37,537 bases of DNA from Gallionella sp. (GCA_025350405.1 JANXXX010000005.1:1-37537); one strand, 5' to 3'. Numbered from the stretch's first letter, positions 1 to 9,802 are shown. Translations and numbers: made by a program. Notes: generated from the sequence alone by a model not told the origin.

Positions 1-1122
1 CCGGCGGACTACCCCGAAATACTTGCCGAGATGCAGACCAATGGCAGCGCTGTCTCGGACGCGACACGTTTCGATCTGGCCAAGAAAGCGTTCTCGCATA
101 CTGCCGCATACGATTCCGCGATCAGCAACTTTCTCACCACCATCAATAGTGACGGCACCAAAAGCGCTTTCCCGGCGCAGATCAATTTCAATTTCGCCAA
201 GGTGCAGGACATGCGCTACGGCGAGAACCCGCACCAGAGCGCGGCGTTCTACCGCGACCTCGTTCCCGTGCCTGGCGGCATCGCCGACTACACGCAAGTG
301 CAGGGCAAGGAACTCAGCTACAACAACATCGGCGACGCGGACGCGGCTTGGGAATGCGTGAAGACCTTCGATCAAACTGCCTGCGTGATTGTGAAGCACG
401 CCAACCCCTGCGGCGTGGCGATTGCGGACACGCCGCTGAACGCCTACAAACTGGCCTACGCCACCGACACCACCTCCGCGTTCGGCGGCATCATCGCCTT
501 CAACCGCGAACTCGACGAAGCCACCGCCGCGCAGATCGTCGCCAACCAGTTCGTCGAAGTCATCATCGCGCCGAGCGCCACCGAGGCCGCACTGAAAGTC
601 ACCGCCGCCAAGCAGAACGTGCGCGTGCTCACGGTGCCGCTGTCCAACGCGCACAACCAGTGGGATGTGAAGCGCGTCAGCGGCGGTCTGTTGGTGCAAA
701 CACCGGATACGCTCAATGTGCAGGCATCGCAATTAAAAGTTGTCAGCAAGGCGCAACCGGGCAAGGAACAGTTGCAGGATTTGCTGTTCGCCTGGCGCGT
801 GGCGAAATATGTAAAGTCCAACGCGATTGTATTTTGCAAGAACGGCCAGACGCTGGGCGTGGGCGCGGGCCAGATGAGCCGCGTGGACTCAACGCGCATC
901 GCCAGTATCAAGGCACAGAACGCGGGTTTGAGCCTGAAAGATTCCGTCGTGTCGTCCGATGCATTCTTCCCGTTCCGCGACGGCATCGACGTGCTGGCGC
1001 AAGCGGGCGCGAAAGCCGTGATCCAGCCCGGCGGCTCGATGCGCGACGAGGAAGTCATCGCGGCAGCGGATGAACATGGCATTGCGATGGTGTTCACCGG
1101 TTACAGACACTTCAGACATTAA
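1..1122 (+). CDS. purH: Bifunctional AICAR formyltransferase / IMP cyclohydrolase, 3' part
   Basis: The gene enters from the left edge already in frame, so its N-terminal IMP cyclohydrolase (MGS-like) start is missing; about 373 codons are visible against roughly 520-530 for the family. The visible start, with [19 protein letters not shown], is the cyclohydrolase/transformylase junction. The AICAR transformylase core follows: the KHANPCGVA block with the family Lys-His pair, then [20 protein letters not shown]. It ends with the family's usual tail (FTGYRHFRH). It performs the last two steps of IMP synthesis in the cytosol. purD follows on the same strand, about 108 bases downstream, separated by a palindromic repeat. 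The ATG at position 31 is internal and is not the start. Very sure. Confidence 0.97.
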   Translation, partial: PADYPEILAEMQTNGSAVSDATRFDLAKKAFSHTAAYDSAISNFLTTINSDGTKSAFPAQINFNFAKVQDMRYGENPHQSAAFYRDLVPVPGGIADYTQVQGKELSYNNIGDADAAWECVKTFDQTACVIVKHANPCGVAIADTPLNAYKLAYATDTTSAFGGIIAFNRELDEATAAQIVANQFVEVIIAPSATEAALKVTAAKQNVRVLTVPLSNAHNQWDVKRVSGGLLVQTPDTLNVQASQLKVVSKAQPGKEQLQDLLFAWRVAKYVKSNAIVFCKNGQTLGVGAGQMSRVDSTRIASIKAQNAGLSLKDSVVSSDAFFPFRDGIDVLAQAGAKAVIQPGGSMRDEEVIAAADEHGIAMVFTGYRHFRH

Positions 1123-1135
1123 ATTATGGAAGCTC

Positions 1136-1213
1136 CGTAGGGTGGATAAAGGCCGCAGGCCGTATCCACCAACATGACGGTGGATACGCGCGTTGTGCTT
1201 TATCCACCCTACG
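1136..1213. repeat. GGTGGATA-type palindromic intergenic repeat
   Basis: The 15-base arms at 1136-1150 (cgtagggtggataaa) and 1199-1213 (tttatccaccctacg) are perfect inverted copies. Inside are two more copies of the core: ggtggata at 1141-1148 facing tatccacc at 1163-1170, and ggtggata at 1179-1186 facing tatccacc at 1201-1208. The unit can therefore fold as one long hairpin or as two smaller ones. Similar GGTGGAT/ATCCACC palindromes are, from memory, common between genes in proteobacteria. It ends 17 bases before the purD start and could act as a transcript-processing or attenuation hairpin; that function is inferred. Confidence 0.85.
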
Positions 1214-1230
1214 ATAGATTTGAGGTAAGC

Positions 1231-2526
1231 ATGAAAATTTTGGTTATCGGTTCCGGCGGGCGCGAGCACGCGCTGGCGTGGCGCCTGGCGCAAGGCGCCA
1301 AGGTGCAAAAAGTGTATGTCGCGCCGGGCAACGCGGGCACAGCGCTTGAAGAAGGCGTAGAGAATGTCGCCATCACCGCGATTCCGGAGCTGATCGATTT
1401 CGCCAAACGCGAAGATATCTACTTGACTGTGGTCGGTCCGGAAGCGCCGCTGGCGGCGGGGATCGTGGATGACTTCCGCGCTGCTGGTCTGAAAATATTC
1501 GGTCCGACCAAGGCGGCAGCGCAACTGGAATCCTCCAAGGATTTCGCCAAGCGTTTCATGGTGCGCCACAAGATTCCTACGGCTTTCTTTGAGACTTTCA
1601 GCGACATCGCAGCGGCCAAGGCCTATGTCGAAAAGCACGGCGCACCCATTGTAGTCAAAGCCGATGGCTTGGCCGCAGGCAAGGGGGTGGTGGTGGCGGC
1701 AACCAAGGATGAAGCCTTCGCTGCAATAGACATGATGCTGACCGGAGACCGTGTAGGCAACACCCCGCCCGAGCATGACCGGAGAACCGGTGCACGCGTC
1801 GTAATTGAGGAATTTCTCGAAGGCGAGGAAGCCAGCTTCATCGTGATGGTGGATGGCAAGCATGTGCTGGCGATGGCGACCAGCCAGGACCACAAACGCT
1901 TGCTGGATGGCGATAAAGGCCCCAACACTGGCGGCATGGGCGCGTATTCGCCTGCGCCGGTGATCACACCGCAATTGCATGCGCGCGTTCTGCGCGAAGT
2001 GATCCAGCCGGTGGTGCGCGGCATGGAACAGGAAGGCATCACCTATACCGGCTTCCTCTATGCCGGGCTGATGATAGATGCGCAGGGCAACGCCAAGGTG
2101 CTGGAATTCAACTGCCGCATGGGCGACCCGGAAACCCAGCCCATCATGCTGCGCCTGAAGAGCGATTTCACGACGATCATCGAGCACGCCATCAACGGCA
2201 CGCTGGACAAGATAGAAGTGGAATGGGACCGCCGCACTGCACTCGGCGTAGTGATGGCCGCAGCAAATTACCCCGGCACGCCACGCATGGGCGATATCAT
2301 CACCGGACTGCCGAAAAATCTTGAAGATGCGCATGTGTTCCACGCCGGCACCACGTTGCAAGATGGCAAGGTGGTCACCAACGGCGGACGCGTGCTGTGC
2401 GTCACCGCGCTGGGCACGATGGTGAAGATGGCGCAAAAAAACGCCTACGAGATCGCCGACACTATCCACTTCGATGGCTGTCAGATGCGGCGGGACATCG
2501 GGTATCGTGCCATCGGGCGCAAGTGA
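1231..2526 (+). CDS. purD: Phosphoribosylamine-glycine ligase (GAR synthetase)
   Basis: This ATP-grasp ligase joins phosphoribosylamine to glycine, the second step of purine synthesis. The start was chosen at the ATG giving MKILVIGSGGREHALAW, the family N-terminus, behind an AGGT ribosome site at about 1223-1226. A longer reading from 1174 only translates the palindromic repeat. At 431 residues the length is normal. Landmarks are the N-domain GSGGREHA loop, VVGPEAPLAAGIVD, the ATP-grasp segment APIVVKADGLAAGKGVVVA, the GGMGAYSP loop, and EFNCRMGDPETQ, which carries metal and ATP ligands. It pairs functionally with purH directly upstream. The last residues (MRRDIGYRAIGRK) look like the family end. 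Confidence 0.97.
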   Translation: MKILVIGSGGREHALAWRLAQGAKVQKVYVAPGNAGTALEEGVENVAITAIPELIDFAKREDIYLTVVGPEAPLAAGIVDDFRAAGLKIFGPTKAAAQLESSKDFAKRFMVRHKIPTAFFETFSDIAAAKAYVEKHGAPIVVKADGLAAGKGVVVAATKDEAFAAIDMMLTGDRVGNTPPEHDRRTGARVVIEEFLEGEEASFIVMVDGKHVLAMATSQDHKRLLDGDKGPNTGGMGAYSPAPVITPQLHARVLREVIQPVVRGMEQEGITYTGFLYAGLMIDAQGNAKVLEFNCRMGDPETQPIMLRLKSDFTTIIEHAINGTLDKIEVEWDRRTALGVVMAAANYPGTPRMGDIITGLPKNLEDAHVFHAGTTLQDGKVVTNGGRVLCVTALGTMVKMAQKNAYEIADTIHFDGCQMRRDIGYRAIGRK

Positions 2527-2693
2527 GCCTCCGCACAACGCATTCTCTGGGTTGAATTTGCGCCTTGTGCTATTTTAGTTTTTGCATAAAATCTAAAGTA
2601 GTGACTGATGTTATTTTATTTCAGGAAGTGCACCTCGCCTGGCTAGTGGTTCCGCCAACGGCCTCATCAGAATTTTGAATTTTTAGGTGCCAC

Positions 2694-3251
2694 TTGGTCA
2701 GATTCTCTATTCCTGTCAGTCGTATCGCCGCACACCTCAGACGCGGCGGTCTTATCGCCTACCCCACTGAATCCTGCTACGGACTAGGTTGCGATCCGCG
2801 CAATCGCAGCGCGGTGTTGCGTTTGCTCAGGCTCAAGCAACGTCCGCAGCACAAAGGGCTGATACTGATCGCGGCGAATTACCGGCAAGTGGCGCGCTAT
2901 CTGCAACCGATCACGCCAGCCCAACAACAACAACTCAAAACGGCGGGGGCGCAGGCGATCACTTATCTGATACCGGCCCTGCATTCCGCGCCGCGCTGGT
3001 TGCGCGGCAGCCATGATACGCTGGCAGTGCGATTGACTGCGCACCAACAGGCCGCGCAACTCTGCCGTGGCGTGAACAGCGCGCTGGTCTCCACCAGCGC
3101 CAACCGCAGCGGACAGCGGCCTGCCAAAACATACGCGCAATGCCTGCGCTTGTTCGGGCACAAGGTGTGGGTATTGCCGGGGCGCGTGGGTAAACGCAAA
3201 GTACCTTCGACCATACGCATGTGGACTGATGGTAAAATCATCCGCAGTTAA
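2694..3251 (+). CDS. tsaC: Threonylcarbamoyl-AMP synthase of the TsaC/Sua5/YrdC family
   Basis: YrdC-fold protein that makes threonylcarbamoyl-AMP from threonine, bicarbonate and ATP for the t6A37 modification of ANN-decoding tRNAs. Seen: the N-terminal ...LRRGGLIAYPTESCYGLGCDP block (the nucleotide-binding YPTET/S region), KQRPQHKGLI, the SHDTLAVRL strand and the SALVSTSANRSGQ signature. At 185 residues it is the short TsaC form, without the extra C-terminal Sua5 domain. The start is a TTG at 2694 with a weak AGG ribosome site at 2685-2687; no ATG fits because the YPTES block lies close to the N-terminus. It sits 21 bases before hemF on the same strand, so the two may be co-transcribed. Confidence 0.9.
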   Translation: MVRFSIPVSRIAAHLRRGGLIAYPTESCYGLGCDPRNRSAVLRLLRLKQRPQHKGLILIAANYRQVARYLQPITPAQQQQLKTAGAQAITYLIPALHSAPRWLRGSHDTLAVRLTAHQQAAQLCRGVNSALVSTSANRSGQRPAKTYAQCLRLFGHKVWVLPGRVGKRKVPSTIRMWTDGKIIRS

Positions 3252-3272
3252 GCGACACTGGAGAATTAAAGC

Positions 3273-4175
3273 ATGAGTGGTATCAATTCCGCAGCGGTTA
3301 GAGAGTATCTGCTCGAACTGCAAGAACTCATCGTCGAACGCCTTGAGCAAGTCGATGGCAAGAAATTCCTGCGCGACAATTGGGACAGGCCCGAGGGCGG
3401 CGGGATAAGCTGCATCCTTGAGGAAGGCAACGTGCTGGAACGCGGCGGCGTGGCTTTCTCGCACGTGACGGGCGACAAGATGCCGCTGTCCGCAACCGCG
3501 CATCGCCCCGAACTAGCAGGCCGCCGCTGGGAGGCGATGGGCGTATCGCTGGTGATGCATCCGCGCAATCCTTATGCTCCCACCACCCACTGCAACGTGC
3601 GCCTATTCGTCGCGATGAAAGATGGCGAGGCGCCGGTGTTCTGGTTCGGCGGCGGTATGGACCTGACGCCGTATTACGGCTTTAAGGAAGATGCGGTGCA
3701 TTTCCACCAAGTTTGCAAGAACTCGCTGGCACCATTCGGTTCCGACCTGCATGCAAAATACAAAAAATGGTGTGACGAGTATTTCTACATCAAGCATCGC
3801 AACGAAGCGCGCGGTGTCGGCGGCATCTTCTTCGACGACCTGAGCGAGCCCGATTTCGACACCGCGTTCGGCATCCAGCAGAGCGTCGGCGACCATTTTC
3901 TGTCCGCCTACATACCGATCCTGGAGAAACGTAAAGACACGCCCTACGGTGAACGCGAACGCGACTTCCAGCTGTACCGGCGCGGACGTTATGTCGAGTT
4001 CAACCTGGTGATCGACCGCGGCACGATCTTCGGCCTGCAAACCAATGGCCGCACCGAGTCCATCCTGCTGTCCATGCCGCCGCTGGTGAAGTGGCGTTAC
4101 GACTGGCACCCCGAAAAAGGTACGCCGGAAGCGAAACTTTATGAGGAGTTTCTGGTTCCAAAGGACTGGGTCTAA
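3273..4175 (+). CDS. hemF: Oxygen-dependent coproporphyrinogen III oxidase
   Basis: Converts coproporphyrinogen III to protoporphyrinogen IX with O2 in haem synthesis. The 300-residue length is typical. Diagnostic blocks are [18 protein letters not shown] with the family histidines (here about H96 and H106), [25 protein letters not shown], and near the C-terminus [16 protein letters not shown] followed by [23 protein letters not shown] ribosome site lies at 3259-3262, about ten bases before the ATG. The tsaC gene ends just upstream. The aerobic form implies oxygen exposure. hemA is in the same window but 30 kb away, in a separate unit. Confidence 0.97.
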   Translation: MSGINSAAVREYLLELQELIVERLEQVDGKKFLRDNWDRPEGGGISCILEEGNVLERGGVAFSHVTGDKMPLSATAHRPELAGRRWEAMGVSLVMHPRNPYAPTTHCNVRLFVAMKDGEAPVFWFGGGMDLTPYYGFKEDAVHFHQVCKNSLAPFGSDLHAKYKKWCDEYFYIKHRNEARGVGGIFFDDLSEPDFDTAFGIQQSVGDHFLSAYIPILEKRKDTPYGERERDFQLYRRGRYVEFNLVIDRGTIFGLQTNGRTESILLSMPPLVKWRYDWHPEKGTPEAKLYEEFLVPKDWV

Positions 4176-4225
4176 TCGCACAACTTGAGTTAGACCGCAA
4201 AATCACAATCAGCCAAGGAATCATC

Positions 4226-4846
4226 ATGCAATCAAAAGACTACTGGGAAAAAGTTTACTCCACCAAGCCAACCGATGCGGTGAGCTGGTTCCAGCCGCAT
4301 GCCGACCTTTCCTTCGATATCATCAAGGCAACCGGCGTTGTACCTGATGCTGCCATCATCGATGTGGGCGGCGGCGCATCGGTTCTGGTCGATGATTTGC
4401 TGGATCACGGCTACAGCAACTTGACCGTGCTCGATCTTTCTGCCGCCGCGCTGGCTGCGGCGCAAAAGCGTTTGGGATCACGTGCATCAAAAGTAAAGTG
4501 GCTCGAGGCCGACATCACCAAGGCCGATCTGCCTGCCAAGCAGTTTGACGTTTGGCATGATCGCGCCGTATTCCATTTCCTCACCAACCCTGAAGATCGC
4601 GCCGCTTATGTCCGCGCGGTGTTCAATTCGGTCAAACCCGGCGGGCATGTCATCGTCGCCACTTTTGCCGAAGATGGCCCGGCCCAATGCAGCGGCTTGC
4701 CGGTGATGCGTTACAGCGCTGATCAGTTGCATGCCGAATTTGGCGAATCCTTCTCGCTGTTGAACCACCGCAAAGAGGCGCATCACACCCCATCCGGCAC
4801 AGTGCAACAGTTTGTTTACTGTTATTGCCGCAAGATGGTCTGCTAA
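4226..4846 (+). CDS. Class I SAM-dependent methyltransferase, substrate unknown
   Basis: A 206-residue cytosolic protein with a Rossmann-type SAM site. Motif I reads IIDVGGGASVLVDDLL (about residues 44-59), followed by an acidic strand end (LTVLDLS, about 73-79), VKWLEADITKA, DVWHDRAVFHFL, and the motif-III-like VKPGGHVIVATFA. The N-terminus YWEKVYSTKPTDAVSWFQ is typical of a family of small orphan methyltransferases described as thiopurine- or trans-aconitate-methyltransferase-like. The substrate cannot be read from sequence. Start ATG 4226 has an AAGGA site at 4215-4219. It stands alone between hemF and slt. Confidence 0.85.
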   Translation: MQSKDYWEKVYSTKPTDAVSWFQPHADLSFDIIKATGVVPDAAIIDVGGGASVLVDDLLDHGYSNLTVLDLSAAALAAAQKRLGSRASKVKWLEADITKADLPAKQFDVWHDRAVFHFLTNPEDRAAYVRAVFNSVKPGGHVIVATFAEDGPAQCSGLPVMRYSADQLHAEFGESFSLLNHRKEAHHTPSGTVQQFVYCYCRKMVC

Positions 4847-5021
4847 GACGGACGAACCCGATATCTTCTTGATCGGGAAAAGCCCGTGACGAGATTGATT
4901 GCGGTTTCAAGATTATCCGCATCCCGATTGAACCCCCGGACAGCTACGGCTCAACTCTCTCCGAGCAAGCGCGCTTAGCGATGTGCTATGCTCCGCACAG
5001 TTGTTTTATTGATGGTTCGCA

Positions 5022-7697
5022 ATGAGGTTCATACTTTACTTTTTGGTGCTGATCGCCACTCCCGTACTGGCGACTCAGGATACGGATTTTCTTGCTGCGC
5101 ATGATGCATTTCGCGCCGGCGATACGGCCAAGTTAAAACTGCTCGCACAGCGCTTGAATAATACGCCTCTCGAGGTATACGTCAGTTATTACCAGTTGCG
5201 CCTTGGCCTGGATAAAGCCGATGTCGGTGAAATCAGGAAATTCCTCTCCCGCCCCGAAGATACGCCGGTAATCGATCTGTTGCGCGGCGAGTGGCTCAGG
5301 CTGCTCGGCAGTAAACAGCAATGGGATTTGTTCGATTCGGAATATTCTCGCGTGCTCAATGAAGACACCGAATTGGCCTGCTATATCCTGCAGTCGCACT
5401 TGCGCAAGCGCGGCCTAGTTGCACTGCGCGAAGCGCGCGCATTGTGGTTCAGCGGCAAAGGGCAGCCGGAAAGTTGCGGCGTGCTGTTTGAAGCGGCAAT
5501 ATCTGCCGGCATCATCACCAGGCAGGATATCAGTCAGCGGCTGCGTCTTGCCTTGGAATCAGGTAACGTCTCTCTTGCCAAACAACTTTCTGCGCGACTG
5601 AGCGGCGACCAGGCAGTGTCACCCAAGGCTTTGGACAGCGTTGCGGCTAATGCGCGCCGTTATCTGGATCAGCTGAAATTGGACGAACCCAAGTCCGTGG
5701 CGAAGGCCGCACCGGCGATTGCAAAGACAAAAAAGGTCGTAGCGGTCAAAGCGCGGCCCTCGGCTGGCGCGGCAACAACGCGCCCCTTCTGGCAATTGGC
5801 ACCCTATCCGCTGTTGGCGGATCCCTCCCTTTATCTGCGTGACCCGGCGGGACATCGCCAACATAAATCTGACTTTTATATTTCGCAGGAATTTTCTTTG
5901 GCGTATTGGCAGCCTGCCGAAGCAAAAAGCTGGCGCGACAATTTTGCGTCCGGCTGCCTGGATTTCGCAGCGGCTCAGCCGGACTCCGGATTGACTGTCT
6001 TGAGCATGCGCAAAGGAAAACCCCCTGTATCGTACGTTTGCGCAAACCCGTGCAAACTTTTTAGCATCTCCGCCCTTATTACTATGCAGCAAAGTAGCTT
6101 GAACGCTGCCCAAAACCGGCTATCCCTTTCCGGCCTGCAGTTGGGCAGTATCGACACAGCAGCGGTGGAAGCAATGCTTGTCAAGATCCGTCCGCATGGT
6201 AACGATCAGGCCGCGCCACCCATACCGTTCCTCGGCGAGAATCTTCAGCTGCGCATTGCTTCCAAAGGGCTGCTGCCGGATAGTTCCGAAAGATTGCCAG
6301 GATGGAGCCGCCTGTGGGAGCGGCTCGGACTAGGCAAGACTGACTATCCCGTCGCGACCGCAACTGATAGCCGAACACACACACCTGCCGGATGTGATCC
6401 CTGCACCACCGCTGGCACGGTCAGCACATTGTCAACAGCGGAAAGGAGCCTAAAGTTTTCGAGCGAAGGGCAGCGCGCCCTCGTGCTGTTCGCCTTGCAG
6501 CGCCTGGCGAAACAATCTCTCGAATTGGCAGCCACGCGCTGGATGAAGATCGCGCCCAATTTCCCTGAATCCGAGCAGCAATATTTTTACGGCTGGCTGG
6601 CCTATGAGGCGGCACGCAATCTGGATGGGCGCGCGCTGCAATGGTTCAAGGCGGCGGGCAACACTCCGCTTAACGAACATCAATCTGCATGGCGGGTACG
6701 TGCGGCACTGCGCGCGCAAGATTGGCCCGAAGTATTGTCTAGCGTCAACGCAATGAGCGAGCAACAGCAGCGGGAGCCTGCATGGAGATACTGGAAAGCG
6801 CGCGCCTTGCTGGCACTGGGTAAATCTGTCGAAGCAAGGAGCCTGTTCGCACCCTTAAGCAGGGAATATCACTTTTATGGACAATTGGCGGGCGAAGAAT
6901 TGGCGAATACGCAGATGCTGAGCCAGGCAGTATCGGCTTACAAGCCGGATAGCCAAGCCATCGCTGAGATGCTGGCGCTCCCGGGCATACAGCGCACATT
7001 GGCGTTATATCGCATGAATTTGCACAGCGAGGCATTGGAGGAATGGCGTTGGGTGCTGCGCAACCTTAATGATCGCGAATTGCTCACAGCAGCAGAAATC
7101 GCAAAACGGAACGAAATGTATGACCGCGCAATCGGCGCGGCGGAAAAGACCGTCAACATGCACGATTTCAGCCTGCGCTATCTCGCACCGTATCGTTCCG
7201 AATTGCAGGAGCACATTCGCGAGCACGGCCTGGATGAGGCGTGGGTATATGGCCTGATGCGTCAGGAGAGTCGTTTTGCCACTGGCGCAAAATCCGGAAC
7301 TGGCGCCTCAGGACTCATGCAGGTCATGCCCAGCACGGCGCGCTGGGTAGCGAAACAAATGAAATTAAAAAGCTATCGCAACGCGCTGATCTCCCGGCTC
7401 GATACCAATTTGCGCATCGGCACCTATTACATGAAATCGGTACTATCCCATTCTGAAAACAGCCCGGTACTGGCTTCGGCGTCATACAATGCCGGGCCGT
7501 CCCGGGCGAAACAATGGCGCAGCGACCAGCCGCTGGAAGGCGCAATTTATATCGAGACTATCCCGTTCGAAGAAACGCGCGACTATGTGAAAAAAGTGAT
7601 GAGCAACACCGTGTATTACGCCGATCAATTCGGCAACCCGCCGCGCTCGCTCAAGCAGCGCCTGGGCATCATCGCGGCCAAACCTGCGGATAATTAG
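5022..7697 (+). CDS. slt: Soluble lytic murein transglycosylase with a large internal insertion
   Basis: Periplasmic enzyme that cleaves peptidoglycan glycan strands to 1,6-anhydro-muropeptides. A Sec signal peptide is visible (MRFILYFLVLIATPVLA). The alpha-superhelical U/L domain begins at about residue 25. The C-terminal SLT domain (about 735-860) carries the catalytic Glu in GLMRQESRF (E749), then GASGLMQVMPSTA and SYNAGPSRAKQW. At 891 residues it is about 250 longer than usual Slt70-type proteins (about 630-650). The excess is sharply placed: the helical repeat reaches RRYLDQL (about 213-219), then an Ala/Lys linker and unfamiliar sequence run to about residue 479, and the normal solenoid resumes at SEGQRALVLFALQRL. 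The insert has four cysteines in its middle and two near its end. cca follows after 13 bases. Confidence 0.93.
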   Translation: MRFILYFLVLIATPVLATQDTDFLAAHDAFRAGDTAKLKLLAQRLNNTPLEVYVSYYQLRLGLDKADVGEIRKFLSRPEDTPVIDLLRGEWLRLLGSKQQWDLFDSEYSRVLNEDTELACYILQSHLRKRGLVALREARALWFSGKGQPESCGVLFEAAISAGIITRQDISQRLRLALESGNVSLAKQLSARLSGDQAVSPKALDSVAANARRYLDQLKLDEPKSVAKAAPAIAKTKKVVAVKARPSAGAATTRPFWQLAPYPLLADPSLYLRDPAGHRQHKSDFYISQEFSLAYWQPAEAKSWRDNFASGCLDFAAAQPDSGLTVLSMRKGKPPVSYVCANPCKLFSISALITMQQSSLNAAQNRLSLSGLQLGSIDTAAVEAMLVKIRPHGNDQAAPPIPFLGENLQLRIASKGLLPDSSERLPGWSRLWERLGLGKTDYPVATATDSRTHTPAGCDPCTTAGTVSTLSTAERSLKFSSEGQRALVLFALQRLAKQSLELAATRWMKIAPNFPESEQQYFYGWLAYEAARNLDGRALQWFKAAGNTPLNEHQSAWRVRAALRAQDWPEVLSSVNAMSEQQQREPAWRYWKARALLALGKSVEARSLFAPLSREYHFYGQLAGEELANTQMLSQAVSAYKPDSQAIAEMLALPGIQRTLALYRMNLHSEALEEWRWVLRNLNDRELLTAAEIAKRNEMYDRAIGAAEKTVNMHDFSLRYLAPYRSELQEHIREHGLDEAWVYGLMRQESRFATGAKSGTGASGLMQVMPSTARWVAKQMKLKSYRNALISRLDTNLRIGTYYMKSVLSHSENSPVLASASYNAGPSRAKQWRSDQPLEGAIYIETIPFEETRDYVKKVMSNTVYYADQFGNPPRSLKQRLGIIAAKPADN

Positions 7698-7710
7698 CCG
7701 GCAATCCTTA

Positions 7711-8961
7711 ATGAAAAGCGAGGCCAAAATCTATTGTGTGGGCGGCGCAGTGCGCGACCGCTTGCTGGGACTAGCCGTTCAGGATCACGACTGGGTAGTG
7801 GTGGGCGGCACGCCGGAAGACTTGGTGGCGCAAGGCTTTCAGCCGGTCGGCAAAGATTTCCCGGTGTTCCTGCATCCGCAAACCCATGAGGAATACGCGC
7901 TGGCGCGCACCGAGCGCAAGACCGCGCCGGGCTATCAGGGTTTCGTTATCCATGCCGCGCCGGATGTCACGCTTGAGCAGGATCTGCTGCGCCGCGATTT
8001 CACCATCAACGCCATCGCAGAAGATGCCGATGGCAAGCTGATCGATCCGCATAACGGCGTCGCCGATCTGCGCGCGGGCATCCTGCGCCACGTCAGCGCG
8101 GCATTCGGCGAAGACCCGGTGCGCATCCTGCGCGCGGCGCGGTTTGCGGCGCGCTTCGGTTTCACCATCGCACCCGAGACATTGGCACTGATGCGCAACA
8201 TGGTGAACAGCGGCGAAGTGGATGCATTGGTCGCCGAACGCGTGTGGCAGGAACTGGCGCGCGGTTTGATGGAAAAAAAACCGTCGCGCTTTTTCGAGAC
8301 GCTGCGCAGTTGCGGCGCGCTGGCGAAAATCATCCCCGAAGTGGAAGCGCTGTTCGGCGTACCGCAGCCGGAAAAATATCATCCCGAGATCGATTGCGGC
8401 ATCCACACCCTGCTGGTGGTGGACGATGCAGCGCTTCACGACTACACGCTGGAAGTACGTTTCGCCGCGCTGACCCATGACCTTGGCAAGGGCAACACAC
8501 CCAAAGATATTTTGCCGCGTCACATCGGGCACGAGTTGCGCAGTGTGGAGTTGGTAAAGCAGCTCGCGCAGCGCCTACGCGCATCCAGCGAATGCCGTGA
8601 TCTGGCCTTGCTGGCCGCGCGCTATCACGGCGACATCCATCGCGCCCAAGAGTTGCGCGCCGAAACCATCATCAAACTGTTTCAGTCAGCGGATGCATGG
8701 CGCAGACCAGAACGCTTCGCCCATTTGCTGCAGGCCTGCGCCTGTGATGCGCGCGGCCGCACCGGCCACGAACAGGATGCTTATCCGCAGGCGGATTATT
8801 TGTTGCAGCTGTTGGCCGTCGCACGTGCAGTGGATGCGGGTGAAATAGCGCTGCAATGTTCCGACAGCAGCGCTATTGCTGCCGCTGTGCAACAGGCGCG
8901 CATCAGCGCGATTGAAGGATTGGTTCAAGACCAGCACAATGGTTTTACAACACCTGGTTAG
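7711..8961 (+). CDS. cca: Multifunctional CCA tRNA nucleotidyltransferase
   Basis: Adds or repairs the 3' CCA of tRNAs; the class II bacterial type with a phosphohydrolase HD domain. Seen: the N-terminal VGGAVRDRLLG loop, the metal-binding DHD (D25, D27), the LLRRDFTINAIA block, ILRAARFAARFGF, and the HD motif ALTHDLGKG (H256, D257). At 416 residues it is full length for the Cca-HD form. The ATG 7711 starts 13 bases after slt with no clear ribosome site, so translation may be coupled to slt. The C-terminal tail after the HD domain is poorly conserved, as usual. Confidence 0.95.
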   Translation: MKSEAKIYCVGGAVRDRLLGLAVQDHDWVVVGGTPEDLVAQGFQPVGKDFPVFLHPQTHEEYALARTERKTAPGYQGFVIHAAPDVTLEQDLLRRDFTINAIAEDADGKLIDPHNGVADLRAGILRHVSAAFGEDPVRILRAARFAARFGFTIAPETLALMRNMVNSGEVDALVAERVWQELARGLMEKKPSRFFETLRSCGALAKIIPEVEALFGVPQPEKYHPEIDCGIHTLLVVDDAALHDYTLEVRFAALTHDLGKGNTPKDILPRHIGHELRSVELVKQLAQRLRASSECRDLALLAARYHGDIHRAQELRAETIIKLFQSADAWRRPERFAHLLQACACDARGRTGHEQDAYPQADYLLQLLAVARAVDAGEIALQCSDSSAIAAAVQQARISAIEGLVQDQHNGFTTPG

Positions 8962-9161
8962 TACATCTTATCGTGACCTTTGCGCACCGCTCCCCTTAGT
9001 ACTGACTGGCAAGGCTCAAGGTCCATTGCCATGGGTAGCCGCACGTCGCGAGCGGCTGCTTTCAGGCAGGCTGTTGCAAAGAACAACGTCCGGCCGGTGC
9101 CGAGAGGAGAAACCCGGCAATAGCGGCGTACCCGCTAAACGTAAAAAGTGCGCAACCAGAA

Positions 9162-9797
9162 TCAGAACAATTCAACATCGCCGATCACTGGTTTGGCATC
9201 AATCGTGCGCAGGTAATTTGTTTCCTGCTCCACGATGATGTTGTTATGCAATGAGCGCAACCGTTTGACTCGTACTACTCCAGTTAAGGGGAAATACACC
9301 ACCATACGCGGGAAGACTTCGCCTACATCTTCAGATACGATACGCAGACCTTCTGTCGCAACGTAATCGCGTGCAAAAACAATGTTGCGCATGCCTACAT
9401 CAAGCAAGTTCATTAGGATGCGTCCACCGCCGAATAATTTGACCTCCAGATTTTTCCGGCTGCCGCCGTTCTTCAAAATCTCGTTGATCAGATGTTCCAT
9501 GGCGAAGTTGCCATAGCGATCCGATGAACCCATGCCCGCAGCCTTCCACTTCTCATCATCAGGCGATTCGGGCAGCATAAAGTGGTTCATCCCACCAACA
9601 CCGCTAACCCGATCCCGTATGCATGCCGAAATGCATGAACCTAACGTGGTGTAGATCCCCTCAGCATTTTTGGTGACGTAATATTCGCCAGGATTCAGTC
9701 GCGCTGAATAAGCCCCATAAGCGTCGTTCCAGGCACGCTTGATATGTTCGAATCCCGGCAATGCCAGGGGTAAACAAGCGCTGGGCAGACTGGCCAT
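9162..9797 (-). CDS. cheD: Chemoreceptor glutamine deamidase CheD
   Basis: CheD deamidates glutamines in methyl-accepting chemotaxis proteins and can interact with CheC. The catalytic Cys and His are visible in the family block TLGSCISACIRDRVSGVGG then MNHFMLP (Cys about 55, His about 72), followed by LEVKLFGGG. Length (211 residues) is normal. Two starts are possible: GTG at 9803, which shares one base with the stop of the upstream HDOD gene, or ATG at 9797, chosen here. Neither has a good ribosome site, which fits translational coupling to the HDOD gene. No che operon or MCP gene is in the window, so this is a CheD paired with an HDOD regulator. About 200 non-coding bases separate it from cca. 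Confidence 0.93.
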   Translation of the reverse strand: MASLPSACLPLALPGFEHIKRAWNDAYGAYSARLNPGEYYVTKNAEGIYTTLGSCISACIRDRVSGVGGMNHFMLPESPDDEKWKAAGMGSSDRYGNFAMEHLINEILKNGGSRKNLEVKLFGGGRILMNLLDVGMRNIVFARDYVATEGLRIVSEDVGEVFPRMVVYFPLTGVVRVKRLRSLHNNIIVEQETNYLRTIDAKPVIGDVELF

Positions 9798-9802
9798 GAT
9801 CA

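Noticed and set aside
889-2538. 549-codon minus-strand reading frame opposite purH/purD
   Set aside because: It is fully antisense to purH/purD, His/Arg-rich as expected of a shadow in GC-rich DNA, and has no family resemblance.
4857-4877. Hairpin cccgat/atcggg after the methyltransferase gene as a terminator
   Set aside because: The stem is only 6 bp and is followed by A rather than T residues.
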